64,000 nt of DNA, from NCBI GenBank assembly GCA_037074505.1, contig CM073481.1:41512501-41576500 (forward strand), written 5' to 3'. The DNA is from Albizia julibrissin (lineage: Eukaryota; Streptophyta; Magnoliopsida; Fabales; Fabaceae). Both the position numbers and the translations under genes were made by a program. A model generated the notes under the pieces. The model was given only the letters and a program-made list of their open reading frames with translations. It searched no databases and was not told where the DNA came from. The first letter of the stretch is position 1, and each line of letters starts with the position of its first letter. Of this stretch, positions 1-12,365 are shown piece after piece.

Positions 1-1258
1 TCACCACGTAGTTGTGCTATTAGCTCGTCTCGGAGCTCTTCTCCGATTTGATCGCGAAGCTTAGCCACAAACTCTTGACTAGGTTCACCTAGTGATGTTG
101 TTTGTGAGGCTTTGTCAAAATACTTCACGATACCAACTCCCCTGGGCTCCCCTCTAACATGACCAGGGTATTCAGCCTTGCCAATATGTCCATCAATCCA
201 CTAGGAGTGAACGAACCTTGGCTACTCTGCTCTTCGAGTTCATCCTGTAGCATACAATTCGTTATGAATGAAAATTAAACGTTGGAAATGTGAAAGAATT
301 TCAAAATTAATTACTTATGCTCTTACTACTTACAATCCTCGAGGAAACCTCAGAAATAGCCAGATTTATATATTTTACACCCTTAATCCTCCCTACTTTC
401 CATTTTTGTGATGCGGAGGAAGAGTTGGCGCTTGTATAACAACGGAAGGATCCGATTTCACAGCTTCCTTCATTTTCTCCAGCTCTTCTGCCATCACCGT
501 CTGCTCCAGCTTCCTATAACCACCACGAGACATGCAATGCTGATATTGATTTGCTGTTTGCCTCTGTGTGTTTGTTGCACTTAATTCCTGTGTAAGGGAA
601 AAAAGGAAAAAATAAGTCATTGATGCATCAACTATATTGAAATGAAAAATTTTCATACTGAAGACAGAAAATTTACTAAAAATTTAGGAGCTTGTCGTGA
701 TGCCATAAACAACCTCCAGTCCTCTAGAGATAGATATGAATATTCATTACATAGATCCAGATGTCTCTTCTCCCCTCTAATATACCTATGCGTGAGCTTA
801 TTTTTAAAATCCTTCTATCGCAAACGAACCTCCCCCATCTAGTGGTTGTACATGTCTTTGGTGTCAGGAACATCGAATGTTTGCTGCAAAAACCGAGACA
901 ATTAAATTTGAATAGGAATAAAGATCTAAATAGATATCATGTATCGAAAGTTATGTACCAAAATCTGTTGCCAAATCATGTCTTTCATTTTTGGGGGAAC
1001 CTGCCTCCAACTATCATAGATGATTCAGACTTTGCTTCGTCCTAAAAAACCAAGATAGCTAATGAAGTGGTCTTCCTCAGGACCCGCTGGATTCATATTG
1101 GCATCAAATTCTACATGAACCCTCTCCTGTTCATGGTGGTGGCGCTTCACCAATACACTTATCTTCGTGACACCTCTTGTTCTTCTCGGAGCGGGTGGAA
1201 CTACTTTCCTTCCATCATGACGTTCGCTATCGCTCCCTGATTAACTAGAACTTGACAT
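1..1258 (-). pseudogene. Transposase_24-type (Ptta/En/Spm) CACTA second gene, broken
   Basis: Read on the minus strand, this stretch matches the plant Transposase_24 family in scattered frames. From 1258 down to about 1000 there is a basic, proline-rich N-terminus and then a segment like the family's SWxxVP..K..IW block (WRQVPPKMKDMIWQQ, with a 'YLGFLGRSKVWI' stretch before it). Around 540-450 there is HCMSRGGYRKLEQTVM, very like the family's H.SRGGY..LE signature. At 1-150 there is a C-terminal coiled-coil-like tail (GIVKYFDKASQ ... EELRDELIAQLRG). Frames change between blocks and stops intervene, with AT-rich intron-like sequence between some of them, so it is either a decayed gene or one with introns I cannot resolve. 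It continues past the left edge. Confidence 0.72.
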
Positions 1259-1514
1259 ATTCCTGCACACAAAAAAGTCATTGTCAGAGAGGTAAATAGA
1301 TTGCAAGTATCTGTATAAACTGCATTAAAGGAAAAAAGCACATAGGACAAAATACAATTTTATATAGTTAAAGGTCTTACTTTATATTGTTTCCCATATT
1401 CATTCACAATGATCATTTCTTGCAGAATACTCTTCATCATCTACCAACTCAGCCTCACTTCCTATAGGTGGATTTGTTGTGAAAGGTGGTGTGTCATCAA
1501 AGTTGAAGGTTGGA

Positions 1515-4500
1515 TCACCATACTTCTGTTTCTTCCTTTAAAGTACGATGGACATTTTTTTTATTTGCAGGATCTGTGACATAAAACACTTGCTTTGCCT
1601 GGCTTGCTAGAATGAAGGGCTCATATCTATAACCAACTCTTCGAAGATTGACTGAGAAAAATCCAAATTGTGGATCTATTACCACAGCAGCATTGCTAAC
1701 CCACTTACATTTGAATAAAGCAACTTTGAACTTGTTATAGGTCATCTCCCATATTTCTTCTATAACTCCATAAGAAGCCATTGATGCAAATATGGGGTTT
1801 TTGTCTTTGGAACTGGAAAAGTGCATAGCTTCAGCTTCAACCATCACCCTACTATTTTGCATGGTACTTCTGTCATCTTTTTCTTTTGTGTAGAAAGAAT
1901 ACCCATTTATATCATAACAAGTCAAAGTAACAACCTGAAATGAAGGTCCCCAAGCTAGCCAGTCGATCGTCTCGGACACACCGGTCTCATGCGAAACCTT
2001 CTCCTCAAACCACTGTACGGATGTCTTATTTTGCTCAATAATTATTTGCATGTCACTCTTCTTTGGATTCATGTTCTTCAAAGTCTTTTTGTGTTCATCT
2101 ATGTACGGCTGAACTTCTTCCATATTATTCAGGATATACAAGTATGCTTGCAACACCACTTCACGACCCACAGTCTTCACTTTAAGTCCTCGTGTTCCCT
2201 TGCTTCTCTCCTCTTCATGCCGAGACTGTTCCTTTTTACCAGATAGATAATCTTTAGAAAAGTCCATAGCCTCTTCAACTACATATTGCTCAACTATTGA
2301 GACTTCAGGTCGATAAGGATTTTTAGAATACCCTTTTAAGATCTTCATGTACCGCTCGAAAGGGTATATTCACCTCAAGTAAACTGAACCGCAAAGCCTT
2401 ACCTCCCTTACTAAATGAACTACCAAATGCACCATTATATCAAAAAATGATGGCGGAAAATGCATCTCTAGTTGGGACAAAATTATATAACCCTCATTTT
2501 CTAGTTCATCCAACTTCTCAGTGTCAATGACTTTATTATAGATAGCATTAAAGAAAACACAATCTGGTTATAGTAGTTCACACTTCATCTTTCATAATGC
2601 CTCTAATGGCTACTGGTAACAATTGTTGCATCAATACGTGATAGTCATGGGACTTCATTCCCACTTACTTCAAATCGTCCATTGACACACTCCTGCTCAC
2701 ATTAGAAGAATACCCCTGTGGGACCTTAATTTCATGCAGACACCCACACAAACTTCTTTTCTCCTCTTTTAATAGCGTATGCGCTGTTGGCTCTATATAT
2801 GCCCTCCTACCATCACCTCTTAGTTGTAGATGCAACCGTTCTCTTATTCCCATATCAACAAGGTCAAGTCTCAGGCTCATTCCATCCTTCGTCTTCCCTG
2901 GGATTTGCAAAAGCATATTGACAAGGCTATCACACACGTTTTTCTCCACATGCATTACATAAATATTGTGTCTTACATCAAGACAACGCCAATACGGAAG
3001 ATCAAATAAAATTGACCTCTTCTTCCATTTGTTCTTCTTACCCGCAGTCCTCTGATTTTTACCAAAGGTCACATTGATATGTTCTATCCAACTATAAACT
3101 TCCTCCCCGGTTAATGCCCTTGGAGCAATTCCATGCTCTGGTAAGCCATCTAAACGCTTTCTCAGCCTACGATATGGGTGGAATTGATGAAGAAATCTCC
3201 TGTGGCCAAGGTATACTATTTTTTTCCAATGCTTAAGTTGTTAGAAGTGTGTGTCTACTTCACAGATTGGGCATGCTTTATGACCCTTCACACTATACCC
3301 TGACAAATTTCCGTATGCGGGGAAGTCGTTTATCGTGGTAAAAATCATTGCATGCAACTTGAAAGACTCCTTCTTATAATCATCGAACACATCCACACCT
3401 TCCTCCCACAACTTCTTCAAGTCCTTAATCAAAGGCGCTAAGTACACATCGATGTCATTCCTTGGCTGTTTTAGTCCAGAGATCATTATAAAAAGCATAA
3501 CGTACTTGCACTTCATACATAGCCAGGGAGATAAGTTGTATACTACAAGGAGAACTGGCCACGAACTTTGTGTACTAGTAAGAGTTCCGTACGGATTGAT
3601 TCCATCTGTACAAAGTCCAAGCCGAAGGTTTCTCGGCTCGCTGCCAAATTGAGGGAACATTTCATATATCTTCTTCCACTGTGGAGAGTCGGCCGGGTGC
3701 CGAAGATATTTTCCGTCATAAATTCTCTCATCAGAATGCCATCTCAACTTCTTCGCTTTTGTTGCAGTCGCAAACAAATGCTTAAACCATGGTATTATTG
3801 GAAGATACCTTAACACCTTCGAAGGTTGCCTTTTAGTTGTTGTCCCTTCTCTACAACCACCGTCTTTCTTCACTTTGTATCGTGACGTTTTACACTTAGG
3901 ACAATCACTAAGACCTGCATACTCTTTTCTGTACAATACGCAGTCATTAAGGCAAGCATGTATCTTTTTGTACTCCATACCCATCATAGACAATATTTTC
4001 TTAGCCTCATACATACGGTTTGGAAGTACATTATCTTCTGGAAACATATCATACAATAATTCCAATAGTAATGTAAAACTACTATCGGTCCATCCACAAG
4101 TTGCCTTTAAGTTTACCAAATGCAATGTTCCCGTCAGTCGTGTGTACTTACTCCCAGGGTATAATGGTGTCTCCGCATCACTCCGCAGGCTGTCAAATTC
4201 ATGTGCCTGGGCGAAGGATTCAACCTCGGCATCGTGAATCATTTTCTCCATTCTATCTTGATCTATAACATCTACTCCTTCCTTCTTGTGCGACGAACAA
4301 TTAGTTATTTCCTCACCATGCCATATCCACCTTGTGTATCAAAGATTTATTCCATCACAAAGTAGGTGATCCCTTATATCATCACCATCCCGTCGACTCT
4401 CATTTAAACAATTGACACAAGGACAAAAATACTTCCCATTTTTTGTTGGAGCATTCCTTCTAGCAAATTCAATAAACTCTTCCACCCCATTCTCATATTC

Positions 4501-4539
4501 TTTACTAGTTCTCAAAGCATTCATCCAACTATGATCCAT
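1515..4539 (-). pseudogene. CACTA tnp2-type transposase, disrupted
   Basis: Four minus-strand blocks in order make up a tnp2 transposase. 4539-4339 is the Transpos_assoc N-terminal domain (66 codons, Trp near the start, CPCVNC metal-binding motif). 4251-3241 is the first part of Transposase_21/tnp2 (336 codons; HACLNDCVLYR, CPKCKTSRYK, GHKACPICE). 3072-2665 is the end of tnp2 (DLPYWRCLDVRHNIYVMHVE, then VCDSLVNMLL and PGKTKDGM). 2650-2290 is a broken DUF4218 (FDIMVHLVVHLVRE ... YPFERYMKILKGY). 2290-1515 continues into DUF4216 (YGVIEEIWEMTYNKFKVALF, FILASQAKQVFYV). Stops and frame changes separate the blocks, so no full transposase can be made. The domain order is as expected for CACTA. The DUF4216 block is the best preserved, open for 277 codons. 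Confidence 0.88.
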
Positions 4540-5514
4540 TTTTTACCGAAGCCATTCTCAATAACGATAAAGTTTAGAATAATATAATTGACAACAATGG
4601 GATTTCCTTTTATAACTTTTTTTAAAAAAAAATCGGCAGCATTTCCTCTTAAATTTAAGACATCCCAAAATTTGAATAACAAACCAGTTCAACTAAATGC
4701 AAAACAGAACAAGCTATCTGAGACAATTTAGAACACTATCAACAATACTATCCACTAATTTTTCATCATTAAACTAAAAAATTCAAAAGGAAGTGTTAAA
4801 AAATTTAGACTTATATTATTATTATTTTTATGACACAACAATTATTTTAACTTTGTAGTGAACTATATCAAGAGACATATAATGGAATCAAAATTATCAT
4901 TCTACTAAAGATGAGTTTTTGTGTGTGCATATATATATATATATAACTTTGAGAGTATTTTTCATTTTTTTCATATAAAATAATTAATCTCAATAAAATC
5001 CATGAAGACATAATTATGCATATTGATAATTATAAGTGTACATGTTCAATATTACAAAACTGAAATAGGAGAAGCAAAAATACATACAGCATCAAGATAT
5101 AATTGTTGATATTTGTTCATATTCCAAACAGACCCTTAAATAACCATAAAAAAAAGTCTCAGTCTAAAAAAAACCAATGCATCGCAAAATCCATGCCAAT
5201 GACAAAAATGGCTGCAGCGTCAAAGATAAAGGGAGAGGGAGGCGCGAGTTGTACCTTGGAGGAGGTTCACTAAAGCCTAGCTTGTCGTAGAGATGGTGAG
5301 AGAGGGATGGACGAACAGCTAGCGTGCGCAGCTATATATATATCGTGGTGAGATCGATCGAGGTGGATGAGCTTCTTGAGAGAGGAGGGAGGAGGAGGCC
5401 GTCACTATAGCAAATCTCTGGAGGGAAAATTATTAGTGACTGTGAGAGGAGAGAACGAAAATTATTAAACGCTGGAAGGAAATAAAGCAAATCTTTGGAG
5501 GGAAAACGAGCCTT

Positions 5515-5814
5515 TAGGCATTCTTTCTTGTAAAAGGGATGCCTAAAGATGTCCCTTTAGGCGTCCCTTCTGGCCACGTGGCTGACATGCAGCCTTTATC
5601 TCCCTTTAGGCGTCCCTTCTTACATCCTTAGGCGTCCCTTCTACAAGAAGGGACGCCTAATATGTTCTTTACACGTCCTTTTTTGTTCTTAGGACGCCTA
5701 AAGGGATAAATTTTTTTCTTTATTTACTTAAATGTCACCGCGTCCAGTTTTTACTTCCCTTTTTTTAGAAAGGGACGTCTTTTAGTGACGTTAAATCCTC
5801 AATCTGTAGTAGTG
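5515..5814. repeat. CACTA 5' terminal and subterminal repeat region
   Basis: A motif close to AGGCGTCCCTTCT recurs in both orientations within 5515-5800 (for example near 5565, 5615, 5635 and inverted near 5645 and 5695), ending at the terminus CACTACTACAG (minus strand, 5814). In CACTA elements such short subterminal motifs are the binding sites of the TNPA-like protein. Neighbouring direct and inverted copies can fold back on each other. Confidence 0.8.
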
Positions 5815-6720
5815 GTTTATTTGAAACGTTTTTGAGCTAATAAGTTATTTAGCGGGTATTACAAGTTTTTTATTATAAATTTGATGATTGATTGATTGAT
5901 TATTTGAGTTGGATTTGAGATTTTCTCTTTATTTTTGATTTGTTCATTTGTTTGTTTTATGATTTTGTTTTTTTAATACCCTAGCATGATTGCTAATTAC
6001 TCAAATTCAGGCATTCTTGGATATTAACCCTAATGACTTGGCAGATGTTTTCAGTTGGATGGGCAACCTCATCTTTGCATTATATTTACAGCAAAACCAA
6101 TAAAAAAACATCAAAATCAACCAAGGATGCAGTGCTTGTTTACCAAACTCCATCGCAATTCCCTCGTTCCGGCTGCATCTCAACTTTTAGTTTTTTACTC
6201 GATCACCAAGACAAATTTCAATAAGCTGGAAATACAAGCATAGAATATCCAATTTCAATAATCCAGAGATTGGATTTACCTTAAGCTGAAACTAGATTTG
6301 AATGTATCTCTATGTGATTATGGTTTCTGTAAATCCCAGATTTCCAAGGAAAAAAGATACATGTAAGCAAAATTAAGGCCAACATAGAATATCCACGTCC
6401 AATAGCACCACTATGAGGAACTGAGTCAACGAAAAAAAGGATACAATGATTATTGGACGAGATAAGGAGACGAGCAAAAGGCTCCTCGAGATTACTTGCG
6501 ATCAAGAAAAAATTAGTAACCATGATTTTGAAATAATGAACCAAAGAGGATGATTCTGCATGCAATATTTGGAAATTCTTGCGTGATAAATGTAATATAC
6601 CAGATCAGACTTTCTTTTATGTCACCTCAAAAATTGGACCCCTCGTTGACCGCTTTCATCAAATAAAGATTCTATGGGCCCCATCCCTTTATGGCCCAAT
6701 CCCAATATGAGATTTTTTCC
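5815..6720. other. Intergenic, nothing recognised
   Basis: AT-rich sequence next to the CACTA terminus. It has only short random frames, the longest being 94 codons on the minus strand at 6565-6281 with no family resemblance. I see no splice-linked coding potential, RNA gene or transposon termini. Confidence 0.6.
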
Positions 6721-6890
6721 GGTGAAAAAAATAGAAAAAGAATTTTAAAATTGTAAAATTCTAAATAAGGGATTTTTCAAAAAAATGAGTTGTAAATTGC
6801 TTATTAAGTTTCATCATTCCCTTATCAAATCTTAGTAACAAATCCGACCTGGGATTTTGCAATTTCAGAGTTCTTTTTCTGTCTTTTTCC
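6721..6890. mobile_element. Short Mutator-type MITE, copy 1
   Basis: Starts with GGTGAAAAAAATAGAAAAAGA and ends with an inverted counterpart (TTCTTTTTCTGTCTTTTTCC). It is clearly related along its length to the 172-bp element at 38507-38678, sharing TGTAAAATT.TAAATAAG, AAATGAGTTGT and CTGGGATTTTG-type blocks. Flanking target duplications are not clear here because both sides are T-rich. Confidence 0.65.
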
Positions 6891-6957
6891 TTTTTTTCTT
6901 GCTTTTTTTTCATATTACCATTTATAGGAGTAACTTAGTAAATGCCTTTTTTAAAAA

Positions 6958-7548
6958 GGGAAAATTTCACAAAAATACTTTGGAAATTATAAAAGGACAA
7001 ATAAGTGATCCTAATTTACAACATCCTATGCCAATAAAGTGGAGGAATATGATATTATAAAATCTTAATAAAAAGACGCCTCTGCCTCTGAGTTGCTTCA
7101 TCCTTTATCTTCTTCTCCCTCTATCTCAGCTCAGAATAATCTGGCCACTTTTTTTTGGCTTTCATCCACCTCTCCATCGGCTGATTGATCTGATGAAATT
7201 CAGAGAACGAGTTTTTGGTGTTGAGAATATAGACGGGGATAAGTTTTGAAGTTAATAAAATGAATTTTTTTTAATCCTTTTTGTTTATTTCAAAAAAGTG
7301 GTGGATGAAAGCCAAAAAAATGTTGAGCAGAGGCGGATGAAAGCCAAAAGAAAAAAAAGTGGCCAGATTATTGTAAGTTAAGAGAGAGTGAGAAGAAGAT
7401 AAAGGGGGAAGTAACTCAAAGGCAAGGCGTCTTTTTATCAAGATTTTATAATTCTAGATTCCTCTACTGTACTCACATAGGATTTTGTAAATTGAAATCA
7501 TTGATTTGTCTTTTTCTAATTTTCAGAGTATTTTTCTGGAATTTTCCC
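6958..7548. mobile_element. Non-autonomous Mutator-like element with long inverted arms
   Basis: The left end GGGAAAATTTCACAAAAATAC is mirrored by the right end, whose reverse complement is GGGAAAATTCCAGAAAAATAC. The element is flanked by a perfect 9-bp duplication TTTTAAAAA at 6949-6957 and 7549-7557. Pairing continues inward over roughly 200 bp: GGCCACTTTTTTTTGGCTTT near 7142 pairs with the inverse near 7365, and AAAAAGACGCC at 7070 with GGCGTCTTTTT at 7427. This leaves a loop of about 120 bp. There is no coding capacity. A 9-bp TSD and long terminal inverted repeats indicate the Mutator superfamily. The transcript would be a long hairpin. Confidence 0.85.
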
Positions 7549-7557
7549 TTTTAAAAA

Positions 7558-8065
7558 AGAGTCATGGTACAATTTTAATAATGATTTTTTTTAGAACTTA
7601 TGACACAATTAAATTTCGAAGAGGGAAAAATTATATATAAACTTTTTAAAAAAGGACAAGAATGACAACTCCCTTGTTTTGGGGCAAACGTCTGTCTACT
7701 TTATTTTCTCCCCTCCAAATGCATATTAGTCTTCTCTCACTCTTCTTTCTTGGTTCAAAGTCAATCACTCTCTCTAATGCATCACAACCTTCTTCTCACA
7801 GTACACGAAGCCGAATGGTGGCCTCTTCTTCATTACACCATTGAAGTTGCCTCCTCCCCCCTTCATCGATTTACCCCTAAAGACCATTACCTCTTGCCTC
7901 TTGGGGCATTCTACCTCCTTGGAAGCAGACTCCTCTGAGAGCTCATCAGCCATCAGAACTCCTCGAATGCGATGACAATGATTTATGGTTTAACAAGAAT
8001 GGTGATACCCAATAAGACAAGGAAGAAGTGAAAAGTAAGTTCAGAAGTTCTACTGGTTGGATCAA
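7558..8065. other. Intergenic, nothing recognised
   Basis: Pre-insertion target sequence of the large LTR retrotransposon. Small frames (60 and 62 codons, plus strand) overlap at 7662-7938 but resemble nothing I know and lack convincing splice or start context. Confidence 0.5.
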
Positions 8066-8070
8066 GTTAA

Positions 8071-11000
8071 TGTTAGATCTTGCTGACACCCAAGAGGGGG
8101 TGAATTTGGTGTACGATAAGAAATTAAGATATTTTAAAATCTTATTGCAACTTATCAAATCAATATGTAAGAAAATATAAAATCATAAACAACTATTTAA
8201 ATCATATATGTTGGAAATGTAAAAGTTTAGGGAAGAGAAGATAGAAAATGTGATTTATCCTGATTCGGTCCAATCCATAATGACCTATGTCCAGCCCCAG
8301 GCTCCTCCTGAGATTTCTAATCCACTATCTTCTTGTTTATCCAGGCACAAGAAAAGCCTTTACAAACCACAATTTTAGCCGGGCACTTGTAAAGCCTACT
8401 ACAGAGTTACTCCCCCTACACACTGTAAGGTTTACTCCCATTTATGGCAAATCTTACTAGCAGAGCAATCCTGAAGACCTTTCTCTCACACTTACCTGTG
8501 CAAGTCTTACGAGTAGCAAAGTTATCTTCTTCTTACACCCATGTAAGTCTTACGAACATCAACATTCTCTACTGCTTGTACCTTGTAAGTCTTATGAATA
8601 GAAAGTCTTACCGGTAATTCTCTCTATAGCTTCCCCCGTAAGGAATTCTACCTTCTTAAGGTCCCTCTACCTTGAGATCAATTTAGAAATACAGATGAAG
8701 GTGTTTACTAGCTCTCTCACAGAGTGGATATGATACTCACTAAAGTACAATACAAATAATTACACTCTCAAATATACATGATATAGAAAACAGATAAGAA
8801 TAGAGAGTGTCTGGATTGAGAATGACTCATGATATCAGCATATTGATGTAGTTGTGTTCTCATGTGTTTTTCTCTTCTTTGAATGCTTGGGTTTATATAG
8901 AAGATGCTTTGAGAGTCTATGAGAGTATTCAAATATATCTATTAGAGTCCGTTGCTTTGTTTGATCGTTGAGCATGTTTGAAAAACTAATCGCTACATTG
9001 GTAGATGCTCCACTTCTGTAAAGTAGTTTTTCCTTATTGCATGATCTCTTCATTATTCTTTCTATAATAATATATCAAACACTATTACAATGAAGTGTTA
9101 TTCATGAATAAATTGAATCAATGATTAGAGATTGATTTTCTGCGTTCTGAGACTCATCACTTTGATTGACGATGTTCACTACGAGTGACTCTCTCCTTTG
9201 AATCCGAATGTTCAATATCTTGTTTCACACTTGGAACAAATGTTAATTGATGTTTAAATATATCAACAAGTGTAAACATAATGATTAGATAACGTTTAAC
9301 TATATTCGGATTAGTCTTCTACAATTCACTTTATTCTATTACTGCCAAACTCGAGTTCCAAGTGTTGTCAGTTCATCTCCATGTTGTTTCTTCCAGGAAC
9401 TAGCGAGAGTTTATTTTTAAACTCGAGTGCAAAAGTTCCCATAACTCGAGTACTAGCTCAGAACTCAAGTTCTCCCTGTACTTCAAGTTTTCTGCATGAT
9501 TCTCTAGTTGAAACTCGCAGGAGTACATTTTTGGACTCGAGTGCAAAAGTCATCAAAACTGGAATTTTAAACCCTAAACTCGAGTTCTCCAACTATTTAT
9601 TGATTCTGCATATTTCTCTGTAACAAACTTGTAAAAGTACAAATTTAAACTTGAGTTACTTTATGTCTAGAACTCAAGTGCACCAATGACTTCAACATTT
9701 TGACCATGTTTCTGACCAGAACTTATGGGAGTAAAGATCCAAACTCGAGTGCATTTGCCTTTAGAACTCGAGTGTGACACCAGAACTCCAGTTCTCATCT
9801 TTCTTTTGATTTCTGAGTAAGTCTCTAGAAGAAACTCGTGAAAGTGAAAAACTGAACTTGAGTGCATATGTTACTAGAACTCGAGTGCTAGCCCAAAACT
9901 TGAGTTCTCCTCATTCTGTTGGTTTCTAAGAATGTTTCTGACCAAAACTCTTGAGAGTGAAATAGTAAACTCGAGTGCATATTGACCTAGAACTCAAGTA
10001 CAAGCCTGTGAACTCGAGTACATTTGATATCTTTAGATTCTGGCTAATTCTTTAGGATAAACTCGTGAGAGTGCATTTCTGTCCAGAACTCAAGTGCAAC
10101 TTGTAAACTCGAGTTCTCATCTTGTTCTTCACAATACAAAACTCTCAGGTACAAATTGTTATTCCAGAACTCTTAGGACTCGAGTGTATCTTATGCCAGA
10201 ACTCCAGTAATTGATCCTGAACTCGAGTGTATGTGATCCTTCCATCTAGATTCCAATACAAAAAGAATCAACTCTAAACTCATGTATTCTACAAATTATG
10301 TTCCAAAGAGTGTATACAGTGTATGTATTTTCGAGCATAAATTTCCAGAAGCCATACTACTTTGCATATAACTCTAAATTTGACATATTACCTATCTATA
10401 GAAACATTTGTAAGTCTAGATTCATATGCCACCAGTTTCAACTCATTTGGATGTGTAGTTTAGGAGATATATCCAAAATACTAAACCTATTCTGAAATAT
10501 GACAGTGATTCGAAGGTCATCTTGCAAAACTCATATCTCCTTCATCTGAGCTCCTTTGATGTTGATTTTAGTGTAAATTTGACACATTAGGAGTCTAGTT
10601 TCATATGCTCACTATTTTAGTTCAATCAAATGTGTGGTTAAAGAGATATGTTCAAAATACTAAAGCTCTACCATGCTGAACATAAAATAGAGATGAACAG
10701 AGTGCCTCCAAACTTAAGTTTTGAGCTGCCAACACAAGTTCTGAGCCATTTTTGCATTGTCAACTCGAGTTTTACAAGAAAACTCGAGTTCTCAACTTGT
10801 TATAACATCATGAGGTTGTTTCTGCCAAAAACTCAAACGCTACAGTGATGAAATGTTATAGTGAACTAGAGTAGCTATAGTTACTAAGTGCTACAGTGCC
10901 TGTATGCTACAGTGTCTTGATTGCTACAGTGCTGCTATAGTACCATCCGCTACAGTCTCTTACATCTATAGTATCCTACTACAGTACCAACTATGACAAT

Positions 11001-11240
11001 ACCAAAACAGTGCTTCGAGTTCTTCAAGTATTCTCCAATATCATTCTTAAGAGCTTGAATCTTGATGTTCCCATTAGTTCTTGCAAATTATTCTTTCTTT
11101 AATCTCTTTCTTTCTTTTCTTAACTAATCTATAAGATATACAACATTAAATATAGTAGTTAGTCAATATAGGAGATTAGTATATTTTGTAAACTTTTTGC
11201 TCTTAATATTTGACATCAATAAAACTAGTCATATCTAACA
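8071..11240 (-). repeat. Left (3') LTR of the 16.6-kb element
   Basis: TGTTAG...CTAACA boundaries, 3170 bp. It aligns along its length with the right LTR, roughly 85-90% by eye. It contains a stretch of CTTAC/GTAAG-rich subrepeats (8400-8650), a long array of CTCGAG-centred palindromic motifs (about 9350-10240 and 10700-10800) and a CTACAGTG-type repeat cluster (10840-10980). The site where the right LTR carries a hAT MITE is empty here (TGCTGAAC once, 10674-10681). Confidence 0.9.
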
Positions 11241-12360
11241 TTCTCCCCATGATGGAAAATCTTTTAAGAAAAATATGTGTGAATATGACTACACAAATTG
11301 AATGCAACATATTTTTCTTGCCTGTCTCCCCCCTATTTGATATCAGCAAAAATTTTGAAGAATAAGAAAAGAAATTCTTATGGAGAAATAGATATGAAAA
11401 TAAATTAGAAATGTCTTTCTTTCCATTAATCAAAATAAACATGTTAAGAAAACAATTTTCTCTCTCCCTATTTGAAAGTAACTTCATTTTTAATGTGATA
11501 CAAATGAATAATGGTTTTCATTTTTCAAATTTGAAATATTTTAAAGATATTTTCAAGAAAATTTTCATAATCAAATCAAATTGAAATCCAAGATATGAAC
11601 AGTATTTTCAAAATTTAAAGAGATAGTATTTAGAAATACTCATTTGGATTTGTCAAGCTGATAATAGATCCATGAAGTCCAATTCACCAAACTTTCACTG
11701 TGCAACTCTGATGTATATTCATGTTGTCTCCAGGAAGCTCTTACTGAGTTGAGCTTTTGTTCCATATTTTTATCATAATATGCTTATATTAGCATAGGTA
11801 TTTGTTGCTTTAAATGTTGCAGCCAATATATTTCCCTTGATTGAGCGTTAAATCATATGTCCTCAAGGTTGATATATTTTCTTTTTAGTGTGTTGATGAA
11901 TGATCTTGTATAGGGAAAATTCTCCATCTATAAGTAAAACAAATCTTACAAGGAGCATGGTTAGTAAAATCAAGTATCAAAGGTTTCCTTTCTATAGGGT
12001 ATATTCAAATCAAGATCATAGAAAGAAAACATATAAATAACTTATCATCAAAACTAATTAATTTAGAGTGAATGCATATGAGTAAGCTATAATGTTTTTC
12101 TTTAAATAAAGGAGATAAACTTTTAAGATATAAAACATGTGTGAATGTGAAGCTCCCCCTTAATGAATACATGATTTTACAAATTATTATGAGGAATACA
12201 ATTAAAAACTCTTATGGATTTGAAAAACCATTAAAAACTTTAAGTGTGAAAGTCAGAAGATTTAGTGAGAAATCAAATTTTGAAAATGATGATGCTATTC
12301 AGGGATTTTAACAGTTATACCCCAATATCACTTAATCATCACTTGAGTGCTTACTCGAGT
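11241..12360 (-). other. 3' internal region of the LTR retrotransposon, non-coding
   Basis: On the minus strand this precedes the 3' LTR. A purine-rich tract (minus strand, 11250-11241) serves as the likely polypurine tract, and another GGGGGA-type tract lies near 12155. There are no frames with retroelement similarity. Confidence 0.6.
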
Positions 12361-12365
12361 GATGC

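Larger units (their letters stand above)
1..5814 (-). mobile_element. CACTA (En/Spm) DNA transposon, partial at window edge
   Basis: The minus strand starts at 5814 with CACTACTACAGATTG, a classic CACTA terminus. About 300 bp of subterminal repeats follow, then remnants of the two gene types usual in plant CACTA elements: tnp2 transposase with DUF4218 and DUF4216, and a Transposase_24 gene. The second terminus is not in the window, so the element is longer than 5.8 kb. The 3-bp target duplication on the visible side would be GTT at 5815-5817. Every coding segment carries stops or frameshifts, so it is not autonomous. Superfamily assignment is firm; exact length is unknown. Confidence 0.93.

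Noticed and set aside
6281..6565. A 94-codon minus-strand frame as a small secreted protein gene
   Set aside because: No family resemblance, no promoter or splice context, composition typical of random AT-rich frames.
9350..10240. Regularly spaced short repeats suggestive of a CRISPR array
   Set aside because: Repeats are short degenerate palindromes inside a plant LTR with irregular spacing; plant nuclear DNA has no CRISPR.
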